A stretch of DNA of 24,615 bases from Christensenella sp. UBA4247 (GCA_002395405.1 DGWX01000044.1:1-24615); one strand, 5' to 3'. Positions 7,718-15,601 are shown, counted from the first letter of the stretch. Notes: generated from the sequence alone by a model not told the origin. Program-made: numbers and translations.

Positions 7718-8983
7718 TTATCGATTCAGCGACTGCTCGATATCCCGGATAATATCCGCCGCGTTTTCGATGCCGACGGAAAGACGGATAAAATCGTCGC
7801 TGATGCCGCATTCGACGAGTTCTCGGTCGGAAAGCTGGCGATGGGTCGTGGAAGCCGGATGCAAAACGCAGGTACGGCAATCCGCGATGTGGGTCAACTG
7901 GCGAATAAAGGAAAGATTCCTAATAAAGTCCGCCGCCTTTTCTCTTCCGCCTTTTACGCCGAAGCAGACCATTCCGCCGAATCCGCCCTTAAAGTACTTC
8001 GACGCGGCTTCGTGATTCGGATCGTCTTCAAGGCCGCAATATTTGACCCAAGAGATCTTATCGTTCTTTTTGAGCGCGCGGGCAACGGCGAGCGCGTTCT
8101 CGCTGTGTCTTTGCATACGAAGATGCAACGTTTCCGTTCCGAGATTGGTCAGCCACGCGTTAAAGGGAGAGGGGGAAACGCCCATATCGCGCATCAGCTG
8201 CATTCTCGCCTTCAAAGCGAACGCCGCCTTTCCGCCTTCGTCCACGTACACCGTGCCGTGATAGGACTCGTCGGGCGTATAGAAATCGGCATAACGCGGA
8301 TTGCCGCGGAATTCGAAGTTTCCGCCGTCCACGATGACGCCGCCCACAGAGACCGCGTGTCCGTCCAGATACTTGGTGGTGCTGTGGACCACGACGTTCG
8401 CGCCGTGCTTAAACGGCGTTACGAGGCAAGGGGTCGCGAGGGTATTGTCGATCGCGAGAAGAATGCCGTGCCTGCGGCAAAGGGGCGCGAATCGATCGAA
8501 ATCGAAGATCACCATCGCAGGGTTCGCGATGGTCTCGCCGAACATCATTTTCGTTCTGTCGTCGATCATGCTCTCGATCTCTTCGTCCGTCATTTCGGAA
8601 TGGATAAAGCGGCATTCGATGCCGAGCTTCATCAAGGTAATTTTAAGAAGATTGAACGTTCCGCCGTACAAAGTCGGGAAGGCAAGAATGTTGTCGCCCG
8701 CCTGCGCCGCGGTGAGCACGGCAACCAAAGTGGCAGCCTGACCGGAGGAGGTCATCATCGCCGCAACGCCGCCTTCGAGAGCGGCGATCTTTTCCTCAAA
8801 CGCCGCCACGGTGGGGTTGGAGATACGGGTATAGATATGCCCGTCTTTCGGAACGTCGAACAAGTGCGCGAGCTCTTCGGGCGTGTCGTACGCGTAAGTC
8901 GTGCTTTGATAGATCGGAAGGACGTTCGCGTCTCCGCTCTTGGGGGTATAGCCCGCATGCAAACATAAACTTTCTTTTTCCAT
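7718..8983 (-). CDS. metY: O-acetylhomoserine sulfhydrylase (PLP-dependent Cys/Met metabolism enzyme)
   Basis: This 421-aa enzyme makes homocysteine from O-acetylhomoserine and sulfide, using pyridoxal phosphate. The PLP lysine is Lys204 in HSTTKYLDGHA. Other family marks are YTRISNPT (51-58), SSGQAA (79-84), the Asp-Asn pair in LLAIDNTLATP (175-185) and the C-terminal LIRLSVGIE-type end (here FIRLSVGIENA). The start at 8983 has AAGGAG a few bases upstream. It is 10 bp after smpB and 37 bp before metA, in one transcription unit. There is no room for an S-box, T-box or other methionine-sensing leader directly in front of it. Confidence 0.95.
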   Translation of the reverse strand: MEKESLCLHAGYTPKSGDANVLPIYQSTTYAYDTPEELAHLFDVPKDGHIYTRISNPTVAAFEEKIAALEGGVAAMMTSSGQAATLVAVLTAAQAGDNILAFPTLYGGTFNLLKITLMKLGIECRFIHSEMTDEEIESMIDDRTKMMFGETIANPAMVIFDFDRFAPLCRRHGILLAIDNTLATPCLVTPFKHGANVVVHSTTKYLDGHAVSVGGVIVDGGNFEFRGNPRYADFYTPDESYHGTVYVDEGGKAAFALKARMQLMRDMGVSPSPFNAWLTNLGTETLHLRMQRHSENALAVARALKKNDKISWVKYCGLEDDPNHEAASKYFKGGFGGMVCFGVKGGREKAADFIRNLSFIRQLTHIADCRTCVLHPASTTHRQLSDRELVECGISDDFIRLSVGIENAADIIRDIEQSLNR

Positions 8984-8993
8984 TTTTCTCTCC

Positions 8994-9440
8994 TTAAAAC
9001 GCCGCTCTTTCGGCTTCTCTTTCGAGTTCTCGCTCTTTGAGCGCGTTGCGTTTATCGTAATTGTGTTTGCCCCTCGCGAGTCCGATCTCGAATTTTACGA
9101 GGGAATGTTTGAAATAAATTTTCGTGGCAACGATCGTATAGCCCTTTCGCTCCACGGCGGCGCGAAGTTTATCGATCTCCCGCCGATTCAAGAGAAGCGT
9201 TCTGTCTCGCCTGCTTTCGAGATTGAAAAAACTTCCTTTCTCGTAAGGCGCGATATAAAAATTTTCGAGGATCGCTTCCCTTCCTTTGATCGACACGAAG
9301 CTGTCCGCAAAACTGACTTTGCCGCCGCGAATACTTTTGACTTCGCTCCCCGCGAGGGATACGCCCGCTTCGAACGTTTCGTCTATAAAATAATCGTGAT
9401 AGGCTTTTTTATTTTGCGCAACGATCTTAACGTGTTCCAT
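8994..9440 (-). CDS. smpB: SsrA-binding protein SmpB
   Basis: SmpB binds tmRNA and delivers it to stalled ribosomes for trans-translation. The 148-aa protein has the family start IVAQNKKAYHDYFI, the GSEVKSIR turn (31-38), the conserved LENFYIAPYEKG (58-69) and a basic C-terminal tail that inserts into the mRNA channel (ARGKHNYDKR and onward). The SD is AGGAAAGA before the ATG at 9440. secG is just upstream, the classic secG-smpB neighbourhood of Firmicutes, but rnr is absent between them and ssrA is not seen in the window. A terminator-like hairpin lies between secG and smpB (see 9455-9481). Confidence 0.96.
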   Translation of the reverse strand: MEHVKIVAQNKKAYHDYFIDETFEAGVSLAGSEVKSIRGGKVSFADSFVSIKGREAILENFYIAPYEKGSFFNLESRRDRTLLLNRREIDKLRAAVERKGYTIVATKIYFKHSLVKFEIGLARGKHNYDKRNALKERELEREAERAAF

Positions 9441-9454
9441 ATCTCTCTTTCCTA

Positions 9455-9481
9455 TAAAAAACGGGGGCTATAAAGCCCCCG
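9455..9481 (-). terminator. Intrinsic terminator or attenuator between secG and smpB
   Basis: A perfect 8-bp stem, CGGGGGCT (9462-9469) with AGCCCCCG (9474-9481), has an ATAA loop. On the minus strand it is followed by six T. It lies after the secG stop and ends 14 bp before the smpB ATG, leaving no space for a separate smpB promoter downstream of it. Confidence 0.85.
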
Positions 9482-9500
9482 CGAATATCTTTTTCTACCC

Positions 9501-9785
9501 TCAGAAAGGCTTTACGACGAAGAACACGACGGAGATCACGAGCATTACGGCGCCGAGGATCAAGGTCACGCGCTTCAAAATGTGTTCTTTGCTGCGGCCT
9601 TTGTTCTTGCCGTAAAAAGTATCGCTGCTGCCGCCGGAGATCGCGGACACACCGCCCGTTTCACCTTCTTGCATCATAACGACGACGATAATGGCGATGG
9701 AGAGCACCGTCATCAAAATAATAAGTATGTTCGCAATAACTTCACGCGCGTTTCTGGTAATCGCGCCGAGCATAAGATCCAACAT
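9501..9785 (-). CDS. secG: Preprotein translocase subunit SecG
   Basis: This small (94 aa) SecYEG subunit aids protein export. It has two hydrophobic helices: residues about 17-38 (VIANILIILMTVLSIAIIVVV) and about 72-93. Between them is the conserved cytosolic loop MMQEGETGGVSAISGGSSDTFYGKNKGRS. I place the start at the ATG at 9785, with AGGAG 8 nt upstream. A GTG three codons earlier overlaps that SD and is unlikely. A sigma-A-type promoter lies upstream at 9825-9853, and a terminator hairpin follows the stop. Confidence 0.95.
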   Translation of the reverse strand: MLDLMLGAITRNAREVIANILIILMTVLSIAIIVVVMMQEGETGGVSAISGGSSDTFYGKNKGRSKEHILKRVTLILGAVMLVISVVFFVVKPF

Positions 9786-9824
9786 TTCTATCACTCCTGC
9801 GTTTAATCTTTAATCGGTTTTATC

Positions 9825-9853
9825 ATTTTATCATATAAAAATCATAAATACAA
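9825..9853 (-). promoter_or_regulatory. secG promoter
   Basis: On the minus strand, TTGTAT (9848-9853) and TAAAAT (9825-9830) are 17 bp apart, with a TGA immediately before the -10 (extended -10). It reads into secG. Confidence 0.65.
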
Positions 9854-9891
9854 CTGTTTTACGCCGATTTTTGTTTCTGGCAAACGGACGC

Positions 9892-12135
9892 TCAGTCGGG
9901 AAGCCTTCGAAACAAACGCAGCGCGACCACCGTCTTATCGTCGGAAGAGGACACATAAGACGCGTCGGACAAAACGGCGTCCGCCACCGTCTGCGGGTTG
10001 TTCGAGCGGCAGCTCTCCGCCACCCGAACGATCCCGTCCGCTCCGATCGCGTCCGTTACGCCGTCCGTCGCAAGAACGACGGTGTCGCCGGGAGAAAGGC
10101 GCTTCCTCGTTACGGACGGTCGGATCTCGCGCAAGATTCCGAGCGGCAGCGCCCCGCCTTCCACGATCTCGCATCCTTCTTTTTTTCTGACGATCGATTC
10201 GGGCGCCGACAGTTTGATAAAGTCCGCTTCCCCCGTACGCAAATTGATCACGCACATATCGAGCGTTTGAAAGCTCCCGTCGTTTCGAATGGTCAATAGG
10301 CGGTTGATCAAGGGCAAAACGATCTTTTCTTCCACCCCCGTTTTATAGAAGTTTTCAACGAGACCGATCGCCGCAGTCGCGCCGCCGAAGGCTCCTTCCC
10401 CGCTTCCCATTCCGTCCGAAAGGGCGACCATAACTTTATCCACCCCGAGGCGGGTTACGGATTTAACGTCGCCCGAGCGGGCGGAACCTTCCTTGCGAGA
10501 GACCGCTTCCCCGACGATCAAATCGAAAGGCGGAGCGACTGCGAAGGAAACCGAAACCGATCCCGCGCCGAGAACGGACACGCTCTCCGCAAGAAGCGGA
10601 ACGCCGATCGCGCGCGAAACCGCTTTCGCCGCGCATTTCTTTTCCGCGTCTCTTTCGCTCATCGTTACGGTAACGGACAGTTCCTCGCCTTCTTCCGTAA
10701 CCATCGGATCGTACGCGACGATCCCTTCCGCCGCAAGCGCGAACGTAACGTTCTTTTCCCGCCGAGAATCAAAGGTGACCTGCCTGCGCGTTTCCTTTTT
10801 CAGCGCGTCGAGAATGAGAGCGATCCCTTCCACTTCGCTCGCCATCGCCTCTCTCTCGCTCTTTAAGCATCGGCTTTTTTCGCTTTCCTCGTTAAGCGCG
10901 CCGACCCCCTCGTTCAAATCGTCCAAAAGAGCTTTGATCTTATGACAGTTGCTGTTCAGATAGGGCGAAATATCGCAGATCGTAGCTTTTCCGTTTTCGA
11001 TCGCGCGAAGCACCGTTTCTTCAAAAAGAGCGGCGGTATTTCCTCCCGCCTGACGAGAGCAGTCTTTTCTCCCCTTACAGCCTTCGCAAAGGGAAGAAGA
11101 AAGAACGGATGAAATGCGGCGCGCGGCTTCGGACGCGTCGTCCGAACAAGAATCGTAAGAAAGGCTTGCGGACAACTTTCGAAGGGCGTCCGACATACAG
11201 CCGAGTTTTCCGCTGAGAGAGATCCTCGCTTTATTTACGACGCTTCTCGCCGAAGCTTTTTCCTGCCTGCCGAATCGCACGCCGATCTTTCGCAGCGCGT
11301 CCTTCGGAAACAGCGCGGAAAAAAGAGCCCCCGAAAAGAGAAGCGCAAAATTGTAGGGAGAAAAGGAAACCGCACCCGAAAAGAACGCCACGGCTTCCGC
11401 CGCGACCACGCCGAAGCAGGAAACGATCCTCTTTTCTCCCGCAAGGAGAGAAACGCCGAGCGCGATCGAAACGGGGAAAAAGAGCGCCGCGTTTCCGGAA
11501 GACAAAGAAGCGCCGAGCGTAAAAGCGAAAGAAAAAAGAACGCCGTCCGCGCCGAGAAGCGCGAGAAGAGGGAGCAAGAGCGATAGCAATAAATAATAAG
11601 GCGACAAACCGAACGCACGCGTGGAGATCGCCCCTGCTCCGAGCGCGAAAAACGCCGCGAGAAAGAGGAGTTTCTCCACGGCGCCGTATGAAAACGCGCC
11701 CGTTCTTCCCCTTTCCGCCGCTCGAGACGCGATCAAAGAAAAGATCGAAGAAAGGGCGAGATCGGCGCAAAAAAGAGGAAACGATCCGATCGGAATGAAA
11801 AACAAGGTAAAAACAGAAGCGAAAAGCGAAGTTAGCGACGCGAAATACCCGTTGAATCGCCGCTTTTGAACGCGGCAGATCAAAGCGACCGCCCCGACTC
11901 CCACCGCGGCGAAAACCGACCGAAAAAGCGCGGGCAAGGATAGATACGCAAGTCCGGTTGCGGCAAGAAAAACGGGGCATGCGATCCAAAAGCTTTCCCC
12001 GATCCCCAGCGAAAAAAGAAAAACGCCCGAATAAAAGGGAGAGAGAGAAAAAGGAAGAGACGCGCGCGAAAAGAGAAAGGTCAGAAGAAAAGCGAAAAAG
12101 GAAAAAAGAACGGTTTGCATCGCGGTTTTTTTCAT
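9892..12135 (-). CDS. spoIIE: Stage II sporulation protein E-like membrane phosphatase (SpoIIE)
   Basis: SpoIIE is a membrane-anchored PP2C-type phosphatase that dephosphorylates SpoIIAA at the asymmetric septum and so releases sigma-F in the forespore. The 747-aa protein (about 80 shorter than the B. subtilis one) has about ten hydrophobic helices in residues 8-275, then a cytosolic middle region with a Cys-rich patch CEGCKGRKDC that SpoIIE proteins often carry. The C-terminal PP2C domain has the metal-binding motifs SDGMGSGEGA (around Asp574) and ATDGVTDA (around Asp691) and ends with SSDDKTVVAL. The ATG at 12135 has no SD; a TATAAT box ends 6 nt before it. Its presence points to an endospore-forming lineage. 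The TetR gene is divergent on the right. Confidence 0.9.
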   Translation of the reverse strand: MKKTAMQTVLFSFFAFLLTFLFSRASLPFSLSPFYSGVFLFSLGIGESFWIACPVFLAATGLAYLSLPALFRSVFAAVGVGAVALICRVQKRRFNGYFASLTSLFASVFTLFFIPIGSFPLFCADLALSSIFSLIASRAAERGRTGAFSYGAVEKLLFLAAFFALGAGAISTRAFGLSPYYLLLSLLLPLLALLGADGVLFSFAFTLGASLSSGNAALFFPVSIALGVSLLAGEKRIVSCFGVVAAEAVAFFSGAVSFSPYNFALLFSGALFSALFPKDALRKIGVRFGRQEKASARSVVNKARISLSGKLGCMSDALRKLSASLSYDSCSDDASEAARRISSVLSSSLCEGCKGRKDCSRQAGGNTAALFEETVLRAIENGKATICDISPYLNSNCHKIKALLDDLNEGVGALNEESEKSRCLKSEREAMASEVEGIALILDALKKETRRQVTFDSRREKNVTFALAAEGIVAYDPMVTEEGEELSVTVTMSERDAEKKCAAKAVSRAIGVPLLAESVSVLGAGSVSVSFAVAPPFDLIVGEAVSRKEGSARSGDVKSVTRLGVDKVMVALSDGMGSGEGAFGGATAAIGLVENFYKTGVEEKIVLPLINRLLTIRNDGSFQTLDMCVINLRTGEADFIKLSAPESIVRKKEGCEIVEGGALPLGILREIRPSVTRKRLSPGDTVVLATDGVTDAIGADGIVRVAESCRSNNPQTVADAVLSDASYVSSSDDKTVVALRLFRRLPD

Positions 12136-12141
12136 AGAGCG

Positions 12142-12176
12142 ATTATATCGCTTTCCTCGGATCGAATTTTATCGAA
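12142..12176 (-). promoter_or_regulatory. spoIIE promoter with possible Spo0A-like boxes
   Basis: TATAAT on the minus strand (12142-12147) ends 6 nt before the ATG. There is no good -35. Instead two copies of ATCGAA (12161-12166 and 12171-12176, plus strand), 10 bp apart, lie where a -35 and activator would be. TATCGAA at 12170-12176 differs by one base from the Spo0A box TGTCGAA, and the other copy by two. The Spo0A assignment is inference. Confidence 0.4.
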
Positions 12177-12201
12177 AGAAACGGATAATGCTTGATTTTC
12201 G

Positions 12202-12229
12202 GCGAAAAAGAAAAACGGAGGAAGCCTCC
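12202..12229 (-). terminator. Possible minus-strand terminator upstream of spoIIE
   Basis: The GGAGG (12217-12221) and CCTCC (12225-12229) arms form a short 5-bp stem with a 3-nt loop. On the minus strand it is followed by T-rich sequence (about 12205-12215). It would stop transcription coming from the right before spoIIE. The stem is weak. Confidence 0.3.
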
Positions 12230-12286
12230 CGCCCTTCTTTTCCCCTCTTTGCTTTCGCGCTCCGCTCCGCCCCTCTTTTTTTTCTA

Positions 12287-12327
12287 TTTACTTTTTTACT
12301 TTTTTCCTTTATAATAAAGAAAGTAAA
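12287..12327 (+). promoter_or_regulatory. tetR promoter with overlapping palindrome (candidate autorepressor operator)
   Basis: TTTACT (12287-12292) and a perfect TATAAT (12310-12315) are 17 bp apart. The 13-bp palindrome CTTTATaATAAAG (12307-12319) is centred on the -10. It is flanked by the inverted pair TTTACTT (12295-12301) and AAGTAAA (12321-12327), slightly off-centre. TetR-family proteins commonly repress their own promoter by binding such palindromes. Confidence 0.6.
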
Positions 12328-12349
12328 CGCCCGAAAGGACGCTGTTTTT

Positions 12350-12949
12350 ATGGCTGAAAACATTCGCGAACCCAAGCAAAAGCGCTCGATAGAAAAAAAA
12401 GAGCGCATTATAGAAGCCGGTTACAAACTCTTTGCCGAAAAGGGTTATTTTAACACGAACACCGCGGAGATCGCGAAGGTCGCCGGCGTTTCGACCGGCA
12501 TCGTGTATGGTTATTTTCACGATAAACGCGATATTCTTCTCGGCGCGATGGAGATCTATATCCGTAAAGTCTTTACTCCGATCTTTTCTTTGCTGGACGG
12601 TATTTCTTCCCTCGATTTTAAAAAGATCATTCCGAGCGCGATCGATCACGTCGTCCGCGCGCATAAAACGAACGCCGCGATGCATACGACCCTTCATTCC
12701 CTTTCTTCGGAAGACGAGATCGTCGCCGCAAGGTTCGCTTCCCTCGAAGAGGAAATGACGAAAAAAATGTCCGAAAAGCTCATTTCGCTCGGCTATCCGC
12801 GCGAGCGCGTTTACGAAAAAGTACACACGGCAATGGACGTGATCCAATCCATCGCGCACGAAGAAGTGTACGACAAACATTCCTATATCGACTATTTCGT
12901 CATGCGGACGCTCGTAACGGATATGCTCGTTCGCTTGTTTGAAGAATAA
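12350..12949 (+). CDS. TetR/AcrR-family transcriptional regulator
   Basis: This is a 199-aa protein. The N-terminal helix-turn-helix spans residues about 15-60: KERIIEAGYKLFAEKGYF, then TAEIAKVAGVSTGIVYGYF and HDKRDIL, the standard TetR signature. The helical C-terminus, presumably the ligand pocket, has no recognisable ligand signature. The ATG at 12350 is preceded by AAAGGA and a strong promoter; an in-frame extension to 12188 runs upstream of that promoter and is rejected. No transporter or enzyme gene is adjacent in the same direction, so the target beyond itself is not visible; spoIIE lies divergent 214 bp away. Two terminators follow. Confidence 0.9.
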   Translation: MAENIREPKQKRSIEKKERIIEAGYKLFAEKGYFNTNTAEIAKVAGVSTGIVYGYFHDKRDILLGAMEIYIRKVFTPIFSLLDGISSLDFKKIIPSAIDHVVRAHKTNAAMHTTLHSLSSEDEIVAARFASLEEEMTKKMSEKLISLGYPRERVYEKVHTAMDVIQSIAHEEVYDKHSYIDYFVMRTLVTDMLVRLFEE

Positions 12950-12958
12950 AACTTTTTG

Positions 12959-12982
12959 CCTCGCGCCCGGCGAGGTTTTTTT
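12959..12982 (+). terminator. Terminator of the TetR gene
   Basis: CCTCGC (12959-12964) pairs with GCGAGG (12970-12975) around a 5-nt loop, followed by seven T. Confidence 0.85.
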
Positions 12983-12994
12983 GTTTTCCCGATC

Positions 12995-13017
12995 GCCGCT
13001 CTTTGCGGCTTTTTTTA
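12995..13017 (+). terminator. Second, tandem terminator
   Basis: GCCGC (12995-12999) pairs with GCGGC (13005-13009) around a TCTTT loop, followed by eight T. Confidence 0.75.
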
Positions 13018-13046
13018 TAAAAAGAGATCGCCCCGATACGCAAAGA

Positions 13047-13095
13047 GAGGCGGCGAGCGCCTTACGGGGAGATCCCGTCGGACTTTCGCCGCCTC
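13047..13095. repeat. 10-bp inverted repeat with nested hairpin
   Basis: GAGGCGGCGA (13047-13056) and TCGCCGCCTC (13086-13095) are exact complements. An inner ACGGG (13064-13068) can pair with CCCGT (13074-13078). It lies past the end of the beta-helix lipoprotein gene and may act as its transcript end, although no T-run follows on either strand. Confidence 0.6.
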
Positions 13096-13128
13096 AAAGG
13101 GAGGGAGAAAAAGGTATATCGTATCGTT

Positions 13129-15537
13129 TTATTCGTTAGAAGCGTCGCTCGCATTCCCGTTCGGGATCATGCCGCCGCCTTCCCCGAAAGGAGGAAACGC
13201 GCCGCGGCTTCCGTTTTCCGCCCCGTTATCGGGCGGAAAATTTCCCTGCCTTCCGCCGAAAGCTCCTTCTTCGCCGAACGCTCCGCCCTGCGGAGGCGTT
13301 TGACCTCTTCCGTTAAAGGCGTTTTCGCCGTTCGTTCCCGCTTGCCCTTCCTCGGGAAAAGAGGGAATTTCTCCCCCGTCTCCCGCATAGGCGTTTTCAC
13401 CGTTTTCCGAGATCATTCGCCCTCTCGGACCGCCCGCAAAACCGCCGCTCGGCGCTTGCCCTCTCCCCGAGAAGTTTCCGCCCGGGGCAAAGCCTCCGCC
13501 CATACCGCCCGCCGGTCTGCCGGTGTTTCCCGTGGTCGCGGAAACGGTTACGCTGCTGTCTCCGACAGTTAAGGTATAATTTCCGCTTGCGAGAGAGGGA
13601 GAGTAGATCATAAGGTTGCTTGCCGCTTTTTCCGAGACGAAGCTGACGACGACGTTTCCGGAAGAATCTTTGAGAGTTACCGTCGCGCCTTTTTGAATAT
13701 TGACGTTCGCGCTTACGACGTATCCGCTTACGCTGACGGGATCCATGGACTCTTTGCAGAGGGTGATCACGGTGCCGCCCGTAACGGACGTTCCCTTTTC
13801 GCTGTCCAGCGCGGAATTACCGCCCGCGGAGGGTCCGAGAACCGTTACGTTTCCGCCCGAGATCAAAAGCGTTCTGTTGCTGTCAAGTCCGTCGCCTTCG
13901 GCGTTTACGGTCAGCTCTCCGCCCGAAACGAGAATATGATAATCGTATTGATCGAGGTCCGCGTTCGCCGCGTTTACGCCGTCATCTGCCGCGAGAACGG
14001 AAACCGTACCGCCCGTAATCTCGACCGCGCCGCCTTCAATACCTTCGTAGCTCTTGGCAACGGTGACCGTGCCGCCCGTAACTTTGGTCAGGTACTCGGC
14101 GTGCAAACCGTCGTCTCCCGATTCGATCTCAACGTTCCCCCCTTCGATCAAGAGGTTTCCTTTGCTGTGGATCGCGTCGTCGTTCGAATTGATATAGAAG
14201 GTTCCTCCCGTGATCACGATCGCGTAATTCTCTTCGTAAGACGCTTCGAACAAGGTTTCGTTTCCTTCTTCGTCTTCGAGGACGATGCCGGACGCTTTCA
14301 GAGCCTTACCGGACGCATTATCCGAGCTTTTGGAAGTTACGGTTTGGGGCGCGCCGCCGTTCGTCGTAATACGGATCACGTCGTCTTCTTCGTTTGCGAT
14401 ATAGAGAAGGCTGTTTGCCGAGACGCCGTCGTCTCCCGCCGTGATCGTTAAGGAGCTGTTCTCAATATAGATGACGCCCGCCGACCGATCTAATGCGTAT
14501 GCCGCCGCCTCTTCTTCGGTTTCGGGTTCGATATCGGTTTTAACGCCGTCGTTGCCCGCGTTTACCGTAACGGTCGCGCCGCTGAGATAAACGAGGTTAT
14601 CCGCTTTGATCCCGTTCTTTACCGCTTGAACGCTCAAAGTCGCGTCCGCAATTGTCAGCTCGTTTTTCACCTTGATCCCGTTTGCTTCTTCGCCTACGGC
14701 AACAACGGTCAAACTACCGGTCCCGTTGATCGTAAGCGAACATTTCTTCGCTTGGATCGCCGCGCCGTCGCCGTTTTCCGCGTCGTCACCGACGGAATCG
14801 GACACAAGGTTTTCCGTTCCCGCGGCAAGGGTCAAGATCCTTTCGGAATCGGTTTTGTTAAACACGATCGCCGCCGAAGTTTGGCTATCCAACGTTTTGA
14901 TCGTGGCGCCGGCAAGAACGATTTGCACTTTGCCTTCCACGTTCTTCGCGACTTCGACCGCACCGTTCAGTTCGCCCGTCAGAACGTATACGCCCGCTTG
15001 GTTTACGGTCAACACGCCGTCCTTAAACGTCGTTCCCGCGGGAGCGCTTTCCTCCGTAAGGCTGCTAAGATCGATCGAGATCGCTTCATCCGCGTTATAT
15101 TCCGCAGACGAAGGAGCGGCAAGAGTCAGTGCGTAATCTTCGGAAGTGATCGAACTTTCCGAAACGGTTACCGTTCCGCTTTGCGTTCCTCCCGGGATTT
15201 GCCCGCCGTTTCCGGAATTCGAACCGGGGTTCCCGTTCGGAGGAGTCGGCATCTCGCCGTTTTCACCGCTCGGAGGCGTCGGCATTTCACCGTTTTCGCC
15301 GCTCGGAGGCGTCTCCGTCTCGCCGTTTTCCGACGGCAAGGTCGCTTCACTGCCGTCCGAAGGCGTTGTATCGGAAGGCGTTTCGGATTGCGACGCGCTT
15401 TGATCCGCTTCCGACGCGGAGCTTTCGACCGCCGCGGAGATCTTATCCAATAAAGAGGAATCGATATTCGAGCAGGCAGCCGCAAACACACAGACGATTG
15501 CGAGTATTGCTATGATTGCGATCCATTTCTTTTTCAT
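13129..15537 (-). CDS. Cthe_2159-like carbohydrate-binding beta-helix lipoprotein
   Basis: This 802-aa surface protein has a lipoprotein signal, residues 1-22, with lipobox FAAAC (Cys22). A Ser/Glu/Pro-rich linker (30-125) holds three 11-residue repeats of the type GENGEMPTPPS (69-101). Residues about 130-660 are rungs of a repetitive beta-helix with recurring units such as GGTVTV, DGVKTD, DDGLHAEYL and DDAIHSKGN. This matches the family of Clostridium thermocellum Cthe_2159 (carbohydrate-binding domain-containing protein), whose prototype binds cellulose and pectin-type polysaccharide. The C-terminal 140 residues are Gly/Pro/Asn-rich and low complexity. AAGGAGG precedes the ATG. The upstream promoter carries paired half-sites identical in layout to those of the response-regulator gene, so that system probably controls it. 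Ligand unknown. Confidence 0.85.
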   Translation of the reverse strand: MKKKWIAIIAILAIVCVFAAACSNIDSSLLDKISAAVESSASEADQSASQSETPSDTTPSDGSEATLPSENGETETPPSGENGEMPTPPSGENGEMPTPPNGNPGSNSGNGGQIPGGTQSGTVTVSESSITSEDYALTLAAPSSAEYNADEAISIDLSSLTEESAPAGTTFKDGVLTVNQAGVYVLTGELNGAVEVAKNVEGKVQIVLAGATIKTLDSQTSAAIVFNKTDSERILTLAAGTENLVSDSVGDDAENGDGAAIQAKKCSLTINGTGSLTVVAVGEEANGIKVKNELTIADATLSVQAVKNGIKADNLVYLSGATVTVNAGNDGVKTDIEPETEEEAAAYALDRSAGVIYIENSSLTITAGDDGVSANSLLYIANEEDDVIRITTNGGAPQTVTSKSSDNASGKALKASGIVLEDEEGNETLFEASYEENYAIVITGGTFYINSNDDAIHSKGNLLIEGGNVEIESGDDGLHAEYLTKVTGGTVTVAKSYEGIEGGAVEITGGTVSVLAADDGVNAANADLDQYDYHILVSGGELTVNAEGDGLDSNRTLLISGGNVTVLGPSAGGNSALDSEKGTSVTGGTVITLCKESMDPVSVSGYVVSANVNIQKGATVTLKDSSGNVVVSFVSEKAASNLMIYSPSLASGNYTLTVGDSSVTVSATTGNTGRPAGGMGGGFAPGGNFSGRGQAPSGGFAGGPRGRMISENGENAYAGDGGEIPSFPEEGQAGTNGENAFNGRGQTPPQGGAFGEEGAFGGRQGNFPPDNGAENGSRGAFPPFGEGGGMIPNGNASDASNE
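15235..15333 (-). repeat. Three tandem 33-bp coding repeats
   Basis: Three units of 33 bp encode 11 residues each (GENGEMPTPPS type) in the linker of the beta-helix lipoprotein. The last two are nearly identical and the first is diverged. The unit number could vary by slippage or recombination. Confidence 0.8.
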
Positions 15538-15568
15538 AAAAGGGTCCTCCTTTTCTTTTCGTACCCTT

Positions 15569-15601
15569 ATTATGCAGAGGCAAACTTAAACGGAACTTAA
15601 A
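15569..15601 (-). promoter_or_regulatory. Promoter of the beta-helix lipoprotein with paired response-regulator half-sites
   Basis: On the minus strand, CATAAT (15569-15574) is the -10. Two identical half-sites, TTTAAGT (15584-15590 and 15595-15601), repeat with an 11-bp period; the nearer one ends 9 bp from the -10, replacing a normal -35. Such direct repeats, one helical turn apart and covering the -35, are typical of OmpR/PmrA-type activators. Confidence 0.7.

Noticed and set aside
7667..8968. Long plus-strand open frame opposite metY (433 codons)
   Set aside because: It is antisense to a clear PLP enzyme, rich in Arg/His/Gly with no family features, and follows from the codon bias of the real gene.
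15235..15333. Short regularly spaced repeats as a CRISPR array
   Set aside because: The units are contiguous 33-bp coding repeats without spacers, in frame within the lipoprotein gene.
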